From Bradyrhizobium sp. SZCCT0231 (GTDB taxonomy: Bacteria; Pseudomonadota; Alphaproteobacteria; Rhizobiales; Xanthobacteraceae), in contig NZ_JAFCKP010000002.1 of assembly GCF_018130245.1 (NCBI RefSeq), forward strand, positions 548,032 through 612,031: 64,000 nt of DNA, read 5' to 3'. Position 1 is the stretch's first letter. Every line of letters starts with the position of its first letter. The notes under the pieces are model-generated. The model searched no databases, had not been told where the DNA came from, and saw nothing but the letters and a program-made list of their open reading frames with translations. A program made the translations under genes and the position numbers. Shown piece after piece: positions 52,523 to 61,203 of this stretch.

Positions 52523-52596
52523 GGCGAGCGCGGCGAGCAGGCTCTCAGCTCTTTGAATTGGCGCTCGCAACTTCGCAGCGTTACGCGCTGGCCGGC

Positions 52597-52980
52597 TTAC
52601 GCGATTGCTGCGATATCGGTCTTTGCAAAGTCATCACCGACATAGAGCAGGGCGCAGCCATGCTCCTTGGCGACATCATAGGCGAAACAGTCGCCGAAGT
52701 TGAGGCTGGCAGGATGATTGCCTTTGCCCCAAAGCGAGTAGATCTGCGCCACGCGTTCGGCGGATGCTTGGGTCACCGAGATCACGTTCAAGCCGAGATT
52801 TGCGACCAGACTCTTCATCTCTTCGTGCACGCCGCGGCGCGCAGCGACGATCAGGCTCTCCGCGGCGGTGGCGGCCGAGATCAGGATTTCGTCCGCGGTC
52901 TCAAGCGCAGCGATGCAGGCATCGGCTTGGGGCTCGTCGAGCACGATCGCCATGAGTGCCGACGTATCGACTGCGATCAT
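52597..52980 (-). CDS. vapC: PIN-domain toxin (VapC type)
   Basis: 127-residue RNase of the PIN fold. Acidic residues expected to bind Mg2+ are D5 (VDTSALMAI), E41 (AAESLIVA), D97 (NFGDCFAYD) and D116/D117 (GDDF). ATG overlaps the antitoxin stop by 4 nt, the usual toxin-antitoxin coupling. It should cleave RNA, commonly a tRNA. Codon use is like its neighbours. Confidence 0.9.
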   Translation of the reverse strand: MIAVDTSALMAIVLDEPQADACIAALETADEILISAATAAESLIVAARRGVHEEMKSLVANLGLNVISVTQASAERVAQIYSLWGKGNHPASLNFGDCFAYDVAKEHGCALLYVGDDFAKTDIAAIA

Positions 52981-53234
52981 TCCGGCATGCCATCGTTGCC
53001 GAAGAGAAAGTCCTGACTGCGCGCCGCATCCGGGCCGGGAAGAGCTTTGGCCGCGCCGCTCTTGCGGGCGGCCTCGAGCACCGCGCGCCGGGTCGCAGGG
53101 TCCGGAGGAAGCTTGATCGGAACGAGCCGCACCGCAGGATGTCCATGTCGCGTCAGGATCACCTCGTCGCCAGCTTCCGCACGACGGACAAGATCGGTCA
53201 GTTGTCCCTTGGCCTCAGTGACGGAGACCCGCAT
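52977..53234 (-). CDS. vapB: Antitoxin of the PIN toxin (Phd/YefM/VapB type)
   Basis: 85 residues. N-terminal RVSVTEAKGQLTDLVRRAEAGDEVILTRHG is the Phd/YefM DNA-binding fold, followed by a charged tail that should wrap the toxin (ending DFLFGNDGMPE). It lies upstream of the toxin gene, overlapping by 4 nt (ATGA). The pair usually represses its own promoter, expected in the 190 nt before the ATG at 53234. Confidence 0.9.
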   Translation of the reverse strand: MRVSVTEAKGQLTDLVRRAEAGDEVILTRHGHPAVRLVPIKLPPDPATRRAVLEAARKSGAAKALPGPDAARSQDFLFGNDGMPE

Positions 53235-53423
53235 CTCATTGTCCCTCTTCGTGTTTCGATAAAATGGACCAGAGAGTGGTCCATGTCAATCAGGCCCTGG
53301 CTTCCGCCGCTCTGCAAAGCGGGCCTCCATGGCATTCGGAACCGACATTCCTCGATTCCGCGATCTCCCGCTAAGAGATGCGAGCCGGCGCAATCAGCGC
53401 CTTGCGGGCAGGCGACGTTTGGA

Positions 53424-54629
53424 ATGCAGTTCTTGAAATCTGACGGCAGGCTGATCGGCGTCCTGCTGGTGCTCGCGATCACGCAGCTGGTTGGATGGGG
53501 CACGATCGGCCTTCCCGCCATCGTCGGGCGCAATCTCGCCGCCGATCTCGGCATGAGCCTGCCGGCGGTGTTCGCCGGGACGTCCGTTCTCTACGTCTCG
53601 ATGGGGCTGTGCGGTCCGTTGCTCGCCAAGTCGTTTGCGCGGCGTGGCGCGCGGACGGTCATGATGGTCGGCACGATCGTCACTGCGCCGGGCTTTGTGC
53701 TGCTGTCGCTCGCGCGCGAGCCGATGCTCTATTTCGCCGCGTGGATCGTGCTCGGCGTCGCCGGCAGCGCCACGCTGTCGACCGGCGCCTATATCATGCT
53801 GAACGAGATCGCGGGGCGGCAGGCCAAGAACGCGATCGGCGCGCTCATGCTGGTGACGGGCCTGTCCAGCAGCATCTTCTGGCCGACGACCTCGTTCCTG
53901 AGCGGTCAGCTCGGCTGGCGGGGGACGTGCCTGGTCTACGCGGCGATGATGCTCCTCGTCAGCCTCCCGCTCTATGCGTTTTGCGCGCCGCGCCGGCAGA
54001 TCGCAAAGGAGGATGGCGCCGAGCCGGCCAGGCGGTTGCCGCCGCCTGCGATTCCAAGGAGCACGTTCGGCCTCGTCGTCGCCGCGATCACGCTGAACGC
54101 CTTCGTCACTTTCGGCATCAGCGCGATTCTGATCGAGCTGTTGCGGGCGGAGGGGCTGGCGCCGGCTCAGGCGCTGGCGTTCGGCTCGATGCTGGGCGTG
54201 ATCCAGGTCAGCGCCCGCGCGCTGGATTTCCTCGGCGGCGGGCGGTGGGACGGCATTACGACCGGGCTCGTTGCGGGCACCGCATTGCCGGTCGCCATGC
54301 TGCTGCTGATGATGAGCGAGGGCGCCGCCTGGGCGGTCGCGGTCTTCATCCTGCTCTATGGCGCCGGCAGCGGCGCGATGGCGGTGGCGCGGGCGACGAT
54401 CCCGCTCGTGTTCTACGACCAGGCCGAGTTCGCCAAGGCGATGTCGATGATCGCGCTGCCGCTCAACCTCGCCTCCGCCATCTCGCCGCCGCTGCTCGCC
54501 GGCCTGCTGACGGAGTTCGGCGGCCGCGCTGCGCTCGGTCTCACCTTCGTCTGCTCCTGCACGACGGTGTTGATCCTGGTCCTGCTGGGACGGCGACGGC
54601 CGCAAGTGGCCGCTGCTGGCGCGCTCTGA
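53424..54629 (+). CDS. MFS transporter
   Basis: 401 residues, about 12 helices. LAKSFARRGARTVMMVGT is the loop between helices 2 and 3 with the usual basic residues, and the N-terminal domain has LPAIVGRNLAADLGMS. The second half includes GVIQVSARALDFLGG. Probably a drug or metabolite exporter; the substrate is unknown. It is divergent from the toxin-antitoxin genes. Confidence 0.82.
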   Translation: MQFLKSDGRLIGVLLVLAITQLVGWGTIGLPAIVGRNLAADLGMSLPAVFAGTSVLYVSMGLCGPLLAKSFARRGARTVMMVGTIVTAPGFVLLSLAREPMLYFAAWIVLGVAGSATLSTGAYIMLNEIAGRQAKNAIGALMLVTGLSSSIFWPTTSFLSGQLGWRGTCLVYAAMMLLVSLPLYAFCAPRRQIAKEDGAEPARRLPPPAIPRSTFGLVVAAITLNAFVTFGISAILIELLRAEGLAPAQALAFGSMLGVIQVSARALDFLGGGRWDGITTGLVAGTALPVAMLLLMMSEGAAWAVAVFILLYGAGSGAMAVARATIPLVFYDQAEFAKAMSMIALPLNLASAISPPLLAGLLTEFGGRAALGLTFVCSCTTVLILVLLGRRRPQVAAAGAL

Positions 54630-54768
54630 GGCCACGCTGGTCACGCAGATTGCAGTGCGATGCGCAACTCTCTCCTCGTTTCCGCCGAGTGTCACTCGGC
54701 CGCAACAGCAAGGGCGAGCGGAAACAGCTAGAGTTGAACGTGTAACTCCTCGCGGTTTGGAATCTGCG

Positions 54769-55467
54769 ATGAAACGCACGCTAATCTGCCTCGCTGCGCT
54801 GGCCTGCTCCGCGGCTGCCGCGGCGGCCACCGACTTGCCCGTGAAGGCAGCCCGCTCGATTGCGGCGCCGCCTCTCGGATGGACTGGCTTCTATGCCGGC
54901 GTCCAGGGTGGCTACCAATGGAGCCAGGATCGTACCGTCGAATTTGCCCTCGGTGGGTTGCCGACCGGGTTCACTCATCGCTTCCACCCTGGCGGCGGGT
55001 TTGGCGGTGTCCATGTGGGCTACAATCATCAAATCGATCGGTTCGTGGTCGGTATCGAGGGCGATGCGGAGGGAGGTCGGGTTGATGGCGGCTTCACGCT
55101 CGGCCCTTTCCGATACGACGCGCGCAAAGATTGGGAGGCGTCCATTCGCGGGCGTCTCGGCTACACGCCGACCGAGCGCTTGCTGCTGTATGTGACGGGC
55201 GGCGTGGCGTTCACGGAGCTGAGGTACCGCTGGGCGGACAATTCAGCGCTATTCGCGACTGCGCCTGTCGATGCCAACATTTCGAAGACGGGTTGGACCG
55301 CAGGCGTCGGCGGCGAGGCGGCGCTGACCAATCGGATTTCGGCACGGCTGGAATACCGCTACAGTGATTTCGGCACCACCCGCTTCCTCTGGCCTGACGT
55401 CGCCGGAAGCTACGAACAGCATCCGCGCTTCCAATCGGTGCGGGGCGGCGTCAGCTTCAGATTCTAG
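54769..55467 (+). CDS. Outer-membrane beta-barrel protein (Omp31/porin-like family)
   Basis: 232 residues. Signal peptide at 1-21 (LICLAALACSAAAAAA). The family hallmark GWTGFYAGVQGGYQW follows, then strands such as FVVGIEGDAEGG, SIRGRLGYTPTERLLLYVTGG and ARLEYRYSDFG, with C-terminal GGVSFRF (terminal Phe). An 8-strand outer-membrane barrel. A paralogue of the gene at 38126 with the same plan but low direct identity. Confidence 0.85.
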   Translation: MKRTLICLAALACSAAAAAATDLPVKAARSIAAPPLGWTGFYAGVQGGYQWSQDRTVEFALGGLPTGFTHRFHPGGGFGGVHVGYNHQIDRFVVGIEGDAEGGRVDGGFTLGPFRYDARKDWEASIRGRLGYTPTERLLLYVTGGVAFTELRYRWADNSALFATAPVDANISKTGWTAGVGGEAALTNRISARLEYRYSDFGTTRFLWPDVAGSYEQHPRFQSVRGGVSFRF

Positions 55468-55682
55468 CCGCGGCGCGGCGCCTTCGGCGCTATATTCGCA
55501 GCGCGGAAATTTGCGCCCGCCGGCCGCCGCTGCTGTCGGCCGGGATAGGCGCATGCCCGGAGCGCAGTGCTCAGGCCGCCAAAATGGTGTATCCGCAGTG
55601 AGCGCAGTCGCGGCCGAACCTCAGGGCTGGAGCCGCCGCGCCAAAATCAGCTCCAAGATTCAGTTCCCCGGAGGAAATCGAC

Positions 55683-56912
55683 ATGTCGGCCTTGCCGCTC
55701 TCAGGCATCAAGATCCTTGACCTCACCCGTGTGCTCGCCGGACCCCTTTCGGCCCAGATGCTGGGCGATCTCGGCGCGGAGGTGATCAAGATCGAGCGGC
55801 CGGGCACCGGCGACGACGCGCGCGCCTTCGGCCCGCCTTACCTGAGCGATCCCGAGGGCAAGGCCAACAACAACAATTCGTTCTATCTCTGCGCCAACCG
55901 CAACAAGAAGTCCGTCACCGTCAACATCGCCAAGCCGGAAGGGCAGGCGATCGTCCGGGAGCTCGCCAAGGACGCCGACGTCTTCATGGAGAACTACAAG
56001 GTCGGCGATCTCAAGCGCTACGGCCTCGACTACGAGACCATCAAGGCGATCAACCCCGGCATCATCTATTGCTCGGTGACCGGCTTCGGCCAGACCGGAC
56101 CCTATGCGCCGCGCGCCGGCTACGACGCCATCCTGCAGGCGATGGGCGGCTTGATGAGCGTCACCGGCCATATCGATGGCGAGCCTGGCGAGGGCCCGAT
56201 GAAGGTCGGCCCGTCGATCGTGGACTACATGACCGGCATGAACGCCTCGATCGGGATTCTCTCGGCGCTCTACCATCGCGACGCCAATGGCGGGCAGGGA
56301 CAGCACATCGACGTCTGCCTGTTCGATACCGTCATCGCATCCTTGTCGCACTGGCTGCAGATCTATCTCGTCAACGGCAAGACGCCGCCGCGCCGCGGCA
56401 CCTGGGGCAATGGCGGCATGCCGGCCGGCGTGTTCCGCTGCGCCGACGGCGAGCTGATGCTGGTGGTCGGCAATGACGGCCAGTTTCAGCGCACCTGCGC
56501 CGTGCTCGGCGAGCCCGAGCTCGCGAACGATCCGCGCTTCGTCAGGAACAACGACCGCGTCGTGCACGGCAAGGAGATCATGGCGATCTTCGCCGGCCTG
56601 TTCCTGAAGCAGCCGGTGGCTGTCTGGCTGGAGAAGCTGGAGGAGGCCGGTGTGCCGTCAGGTCCGATCAACAATTTCGAGCAGGTGTTTTCCGATCCGC
56701 ACGTCCAGTCGCGCGGCATGCGGGTGAAGGTCGACCATCCCTTCGAGCCCGATCTTTCGCTGGTCCGCAACGCGCTGACCCTCTCGGAGACGCCGATCGA
56801 GACCTACCGCGCCCCGCCGCTTCTGGGCGAGCACACAAAGGAGGTGCTCGGCGGCAAGCTCGGCTATGATGCGCAGAAGATCGAGACCCTGAAACAACAG
56901 GGTATCATCTAG
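55683..56912 (+). CDS. CaiB/BaiF-family (class III) CoA transferase
   Basis: 409 residues. Moves CoA between an acyl-CoA and an organic acid. N-terminal GIKILDLTRVLAGPLSAQMLGDLGAEVIKIERPGTGD (NTRVLAGP core) is characteristic; catalytic Asp is D181 in VDYMTGMNAS; HWLQIY and RRGTWGNGGMPAGVFRC follow. AGGAAAT... site before ATG 55683. Family members act on carnitine, bile acids, oxalate, succinyl derivatives and others; the substrate is open. It may provide an acyl-CoA for the dehydrogenase at 58574. Confidence 0.92.
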   Translation: MSALPLSGIKILDLTRVLAGPLSAQMLGDLGAEVIKIERPGTGDDARAFGPPYLSDPEGKANNNNSFYLCANRNKKSVTVNIAKPEGQAIVRELAKDADVFMENYKVGDLKRYGLDYETIKAINPGIIYCSVTGFGQTGPYAPRAGYDAILQAMGGLMSVTGHIDGEPGEGPMKVGPSIVDYMTGMNASIGILSALYHRDANGGQGQHIDVCLFDTVIASLSHWLQIYLVNGKTPPRRGTWGNGGMPAGVFRCADGELMLVVGNDGQFQRTCAVLGEPELANDPRFVRNNDRVVHGKEIMAIFAGLFLKQPVAVWLEKLEEAGVPSGPINNFEQVFSDPHVQSRGMRVKVDHPFEPDLSLVRNALTLSETPIETYRAPPLLGEHTKEVLGGKLGYDAQKIETLKQQGII

Positions 56913-57094
56913 CGCGCGCTTTCATCTCCCCAGAGCCCTTGGGGAGAGGGGGCCTGTCGTGTCGAGCCGCGCGCCTGGGACTTGCGTGAGGCTTGCCTGC
57001 AGCCCCCAGATAACCCCGATCCGTAGTCGCACAGGCTTCCGTTCCGCGCGAGACTCTGCTTCGATCTCTCCACTTGAGTGCGGGAGGGAAGTGA

Positions 57095-57310
57095 ATGTCC
57101 TACACGATCGGGTTCCAGGCCAAGGACCAGAAGGCCATTCTGGCGACCGAGGCGGCAACCGCCAATCAGGCCGTCGCCATCATTGCCGCGCTGCGGCAAA
57201 GCGCCGACGAAATAAAGTTCATCCGCTCGCCGCAGGAAGGCGAGATGGGTATCGAGATGCTGCTGCTGCTCGCCAAGGAAGAGGCCGAGGAGATGCCGCA
57301 GCGGGCGTAG
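57095..57310 (+). CDS. Small hypothetical protein (71 aa)
   Basis: 71 residues, MSYTIGFQAKDQKAILATEA then AIIAALRQSADEIKFIRSP and an acidic tail EEAEEMPQRA. Strand-helix-strand soluble protein; unknown function but of a type common in Bradyrhizobium. GGGAGGGAAGTGA precedes the ATG. Possibly regulated with the RidA-like gene at 57405. Confidence 0.62.
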   Translation: MSYTIGFQAKDQKAILATEAATANQAVAIIAALRQSADEIKFIRSPQEGEMGIEMLLLLAKEEAEEMPQRA

Positions 57311-57404
57311 TTCCCGCATCCACACTTCGAGCTCAAGCGAAGTATGCTGTCTACAGAATGATGTAGTCAGCAGATAGTCTCGCTCGAACCGAAGGTGGCC
57401 GCCG

Positions 57405-57695
57405 ATGAAACGCGAAGCGCTCCGCGTTGAACCGATCTCGTCCGCGGAAGTGCCGATCGAGCGCCAGAGCGAGCTCGTCATGGAGCAGATGAAGCTCTGC
57501 CTGGAGACGGCGGGCGCGAGCCTCGACAGCGTCATGAAGTGCAACGTCTACTGCACCTCCACGAAACATTTCGCCGCGTTCAACGCGGTCTATGCGCGCT
57601 ATTTCCCCAACTATCCGCCGGCGCGGATCTTCGTCTGCACGCCGGAATGGTTCGGCCCCTTCGACGTCGAGATCGACTGCATCGCGATGATGTGA
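57405..57695 (+). CDS. RidA/YjgF-family protein with internal deletion
   Basis: 96 residues. RidA proteins (about 128 residues) hydrolyse reactive enamines/imines. Here the N-terminal MKREALRVEPIS joins directly to AEVPIERQSELV; the part that in relatives carries the first beta strands and the VSG(L/F)PPFDP segment (about 30 residues) is missing in frame. The C-terminal half, with ETAGASLDSVMKCNVY and PPARIFVCTPEW including the active-site Arg, is intact. It therefore probably cannot form the normal trimer core and may be a decayed gene. Confidence 0.72.
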   Translation: MKREALRVEPISSAEVPIERQSELVMEQMKLCLETAGASLDSVMKCNVYCTSTKHFAAFNAVYARYFPNYPPARIFVCTPEWFGPFDVEIDCIAMM

Positions 57696-57698
57696 GGC

Positions 57699-58361
57699 CT
57701 AACGCGCCGCCACCTTTGACGCCGCCTTCGCCTCCGTCCGTCCCGCCGTCAGCGCCATCGTCGCCACGCTGACCACGCGCGCGACCACGTCCTCGACGTC
57801 GTCGAGGTCGCATTTGCCTTCCGACAGCTTCGTCAGCCGCTCGCTCTCGCGGATGGTGTGGTGCGCCATGGCGAGTGCGAAATTGAGGCCCCAATAGATA
57901 TCGACGTCACTGCGGTCGGGCAGGGACCTGCGCATCGCGCCGGCGAATTTGCGCAAATGGTCGATCTCGCGGTTCTTGATGCGGCGGATCGGCGGCACGG
58001 ATTCGATCGAGGCGCGGATCATGAAGCGCGCGGCGGTCGAACGCTGGTTCTCCGGCCCCAGGCAACCCCGCAAGGTCGGCCCCACCAGCGCGCGCAGGAT
58101 CACCTCGATCGGCGCGCGGCCGCCGCCTTCTTCCTCCGCGGCCTTCAATTCGCGCAGGCGCTCGCGGTTGGTGGCGATCGAGCGTGTGACGAACAGCTCG
58201 GCGATCAGCTCGTCCTTGGAGCCGAAATGATAGTTCACCGCGGCGAGGTTGACGCCGGCCTCCGCGACGATGTCGCGCAGCGTCACGTCGCCGAAGCCGC
58301 GGTCGGCATAGAGCCGTTCGGCGGCGGCGAGAATGGCAGACCTCGTATGATCGCTGGCCAT
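57699..58361 (-). CDS. TetR/AcrR-family regulator
   Basis: 220 residues. N-terminal helix-turn-helix (about 5-50) with RSAILAAAERLYADRGF, then VTLRDIVAEAGVNLAAVNYHFGSKDELI. The C-terminal domain is the helical effector pocket. ATG 58361 (MASDHTRS) is preferred; ATG 58388 lies inside the operator. It is divergent from the acyl-CoA dehydrogenase gene and a long dyad lies between them at 58389-58419. An acyl-CoA is a plausible effector. Confidence 0.88.
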   Translation of the reverse strand: MASDHTRSAILAAAERLYADRGFGDVTLRDIVAEAGVNLAAVNYHFGSKDELIAELFVTRSIATNRERLRELKAAEEEGGGRAPIEVILRALVGPTLRGCLGPENQRSTAARFMIRASIESVPPIRRIKNREIDHLRKFAGAMRRSLPDRSDVDIYWGLNFALAMAHHTIRESERLTKLSEGKCDLDDVEDVVARVVSVATMALTAGRTEAKAASKVAAR

Positions 58362-58388
58362 GGGAGCCCTCAGGGAGGGGAGTTGCAA

Positions 58389-58419
58389 TTCAAACAGTTG
58401 TATGAAACTATCGTTTGAA
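58389..58419. promoter_or_regulatory. TetR operator (TTCAAAC-N17-GTTTGAA)
   Basis: Perfect 7-bp arms TTCAAAC and GTTTGAA 17 nt apart, with an inner AGTT...AACT pair. It sits between the divergent TetR and dehydrogenase genes, 28 nt from the TetR start. TetR proteins bind dyads of this size and would repress both genes. Confidence 0.6.
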
Positions 58420-58573
58420 GGCCGGGAAAGTCAATCCGCAATCGGGACCCGTTCGCAACTGCGATGGTTCCGGTGCGCCTCGCAAGGCATGCGCATTCGC
58501 GCTTGCGGGCCGCGCGCGGCGGGAGGACAGTCCGGCGCAAAAGGACCAGCGAGAGAGAAACGAGGAGCGTCCC

Positions 58574-59809
58574 ATGGACTTCGATATGTCGCCCAAGCAG
58601 AAGGAATGGCTCGACCGCGTGCGGTCCTTCATGGCCAAGCACGTGCGCCCGGCGGTGCCTGTTTATGACGAGCAGGATCGCAGCGGCGAGCGCTGGAAGG
58701 TCATCCCGGTGCTGGAGGATCTCAAGAAGAAGGCGAAGGCCGAAGGCCTCTGGAACATGTTCATGCCGCCGAACGAGCATGAGGACGACGAATTCCGCGG
58801 CGCGGGACTGACCAATCTCGAATACGCGCTGCTGTCGGAAGAGATGGGCCGCATCACCTGGGCCTCGGAAGTGTTCAACTGTTCCGCGCCCGACACCGGC
58901 AACATGGAAGTGTTCATCCGCTACGGCACCAAGGAGCAGAAGCGCAAATGGCTGCGTCCGCTGATGGACGGCGAGATCCGCTCCGCCTTCCTGATGACGG
59001 AACCGGCGGTCGCCTCGTCCGACGCCACCAACATCGAGACCCGCATCGAGCGCGACGGCGACCACTATGTCATCAACGGCCGCAAATGGTGGTCGTCCGG
59101 CGTCGGCGATCCCCGCTGCAAGATCGCGGTCCTGATGGGCAAGACCGATTTCAAGGCGGCCAAGCACCAGCAGCAGTCGCAGATCCTGGTTCCGCTCGAC
59201 ACGCCAGGCATCAAGGTCGAGAAGATGCTTCCCGTGTTCGGCTTCGACGACGCGCCCCACGGCCACGCCCAGGTGCTGCTCGACAACGTGCGGGTGCCGA
59301 AGGAGAACATCCTGCTCGGCGAAGGCCGCGGCTTCGAGATCGCGCAGGGCCGCCTCGGTCCGGGCCGTATCCATCACTGCATGCGCACCATCGGCAAGGC
59401 CGAGGAGGCGCTGGAGAAGATGGTGAAGCGGCTCGCCTCGCGCACCGCGTTCGGCAAGAAGATCGTCGAGCACAGCGTGTGGGAGCAGCGCATCGGCGAA
59501 GCCCGCACCAACATCGAGATGACGCGTCTGTTGTGCCTCAAGGCGGCCGACATGATGGACAAGGTCGGCAACAAGACCGCGCAGGCCGAGATCGCCATGA
59601 TCAAGGTCGCAGCGCCCAACATGGCGCTCAAGATCATCGACGAGGCGATCCAGGCCTTCGGTGGTGCCGGCGTCTCGGACGAAGCGGGCCTTGCCAAGGA
59701 CTACGCCCACATCCGCACGCTCCGTCTCGCCGACGGTCCGGACGAGGTGCACAACCGCGCCATTGCCAGGCTTGAACTTCGGAAGTATGCAAACTCTCCC
59801 GGTCATTGA
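58574..59809 (+). CDS. Acyl-CoA dehydrogenase family protein (ACAD10/11-like)
   Basis: 411 residues, FAD-dependent. N-terminal helical domain (about 1-125), middle beta domain with [19 protein letters not shown] and [10 protein letters not shown]-terminal domain with [22 protein letters not shown] and [37 protein letters not shown]. The ADGPDEVH ending is like eukaryotic ACAD10/11 and bacterial relatives. It lies beside an APH-fold kinase gene (60045), the same two activities fused in ACAD10/11. GAGGAGCG precedes ATG 58574. Confidence 0.92.
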   Translation: MDFDMSPKQKEWLDRVRSFMAKHVRPAVPVYDEQDRSGERWKVIPVLEDLKKKAKAEGLWNMFMPPNEHEDDEFRGAGLTNLEYALLSEEMGRITWASEVFNCSAPDTGNMEVFIRYGTKEQKRKWLRPLMDGEIRSAFLMTEPAVASSDATNIETRIERDGDHYVINGRKWWSSGVGDPRCKIAVLMGKTDFKAAKHQQQSQILVPLDTPGIKVEKMLPVFGFDDAPHGHAQVLLDNVRVPKENILLGEGRGFEIAQGRLGPGRIHHCMRTIGKAEEALEKMVKRLASRTAFGKKIVEHSVWEQRIGEARTNIEMTRLLCLKAADMMDKVGNKTAQAEIAMIKVAAPNMALKIIDEAIQAFGGAGVSDEAGLAKDYAHIRTLRLADGPDEVHNRAIARLELRKYANSPGH

Positions 59810-60010
59810 TAGCGTTTTCCAGCGAAGTGGACACCGGTTCGCGCTGAGAAAACGCGTCAAACAAGAATCTAGAGATTCCGTTCCGATTTGTCGGAACGGA
59901 ATCGCAGGGAGAGCCGGGAGGCGCTCCCGATCCAAAGAAAAGACAGGGCATGATTGGGTGACCGCTTGACGCAAGTGCGTCAGCGGTTACCGATTAGGAT
60001 CATGCTCGAC
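59810..60010. repeat. Dispersed repeat block with two hairpins
   Basis: Starts GCGTTTTCCAGCGAAGTGGA with ACCGGTTCGCG and GAAAACGCGTCAAA, a repeat seen in many rhizobia. A perfect 13-bp hairpin, GATTCCGTTCCGA and TCGGAACGGAATC (59874-59903), follows. A second hairpin ACCGC-TTGACGCA / TGCGTCA-GCGGT lies at 59961-59987. No T-run, so termination by these is uncertain. They separate the dehydrogenase from the kinase gene. Confidence 0.7.
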
Positions 60011-60044
60011 CTGAAACGGTCAGGACTGAAGAGGGAGCGTCATC

Positions 60045-61103
60045 GTGGCTGACGGCGTCAGAAAGGACGAAGAGTTCTCGGGCACCAAGCCCGTCGAGGA
60101 GCGGCATCGTTTCGACGAGCTGCGCCTGGAAGCCTGGATGCGCGAGCACGTCGAAGGTTTCGAAGGCCCGCTGGTCGTGCTTCAGTTCAAGGGCGGCCAG
60201 TCCAACCCGACCTATCGCCTCAACACGCCGAAGCGCTCCTACGTGATGCGCCGCAAGCCGTTCGGCAAATTGCTGCCCTCGGCCCATGCGGTCGATCGCG
60301 AATATCGGGTGATCGCGGCGCTTGGAAAGCAGGGCTTTCCGGTCGCGCGCGCCTATGCGCTGTGCCAGGACGACAGCGTCATTGGTGCGGCCTTCTACAT
60401 CATGTCGATGGAGGAGGGCCGCGTGTTCTGGGATCCGACGCTGCCGAGCCAGGAGCCGGAAGCGCGCCGCAAGATCTTCACCAGCAAGATCGAGACGCTG
60501 GCCAAGCTCCACATGTACGATCCCATGGCGATCGGCCTCGGCGACTTCGGCAAGCCGGGCAATTACTTCGCGCGCCAGATCGACCGCTGGACCAAGCAGT
60601 ACCGGGCGTCCGAGACCCAGCACATTCCGGAATTCGAGAAGGTCGCCGAATGGCTGCCGAAGACCGTGCCGGAGCAGGCGCGCGTCTCGATCGTCCATGG
60701 CGACTACCGCCTCGACAACATGATTTTCCACGCAACGGAACCGCGCGTGCAGGCCGTGCTGGATTGGGAGCTGTCGACGCTCGGCGATCCCATGGCGGAC
60801 TTCACCTATCTCTTGATGCAGTGGATCATGCCGGGCCTGCAGGGCGTCGACCTCAAGGCGCTCAACATCCCGAGCCTGGAAGAGGCGGCGCAGATCTACT
60901 GCAATGTCACCAGGATGAGCGTCCCGGACCTCAACTGGTATTTCTCCTACAACCTGTTCCGCCTCGCGGGCATCACCCAAGGCATCGCCGGCCGCATCCG
61001 CGACGGCACCGCCGCCAACGCCAAGGCGCTCGAATCCGCCAAGCGCACCGTGCCGCTGTCGCAGGCATCATGGCACTACGCGCAGAAGGCGGGGGCGGTG
61101 TAG
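60045..61103 (+). CDS. APH-fold phosphotransferase (ACAD10/11 kinase-like)
   Basis: 352 residues of the aminoglycoside/choline kinase-like fold. SIVHGDYRLDNMIFH (catalytic Asp about residue 222) and LDWELSTLGDPMADFTYL (metal-binding D of DWE and GDP) give a complete kinase active site; N-terminal GGQSNPTYRL is the nucleotide loop. GTG start at 60045 with GAGGGAGCGTCATC. It follows the acyl-CoA dehydrogenase and probably shares its transcript. In ACAD10/11 the kinase phosphorylates a 4-hydroxyacyl-CoA and the dehydrogenase domain then acts. Terminator follows at 61112. Confidence 0.9.
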   Translation: MADGVRKDEEFSGTKPVEERHRFDELRLEAWMREHVEGFEGPLVVLQFKGGQSNPTYRLNTPKRSYVMRRKPFGKLLPSAHAVDREYRVIAALGKQGFPVARAYALCQDDSVIGAAFYIMSMEEGRVFWDPTLPSQEPEARRKIFTSKIETLAKLHMYDPMAIGLGDFGKPGNYFARQIDRWTKQYRASETQHIPEFEKVAEWLPKTVPEQARVSIVHGDYRLDNMIFHATEPRVQAVLDWELSTLGDPMADFTYLLMQWIMPGLQGVDLKALNIPSLEEAAQIYCNVTRMSVPDLNWYFSYNLFRLAGITQGIAGRIRDGTAANAKALESAKRTVPLSQASWHYAQKAGAV

Positions 61104-61111
61104 CAATCGTG

Positions 61112-61140
61112 AAGGCGCGGCCGGTGGCCGCGCCTTTTTC
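61112..61140 (+). terminator. Rho-independent terminator of the dehydrogenase/kinase unit
   Basis: AAGGCGCGGCC, loop GGT, GGCCGCGCCTT, followed by TTTC. An 11-bp perfect stem immediately after the kinase stop. Confidence 0.85.
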
Positions 61141-61203
61141 TTCGAGAAGCCGCTGCGTACTGGATGCCTCCCTGTTACGCCGATCCAACCGGGAGACCCA
61201 CGC

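Noticed and set aside
58370-59974. 534-codon minus-strand frame
   Set aside because: Antisense to the acyl-CoA dehydrogenase and its leader, no domain.
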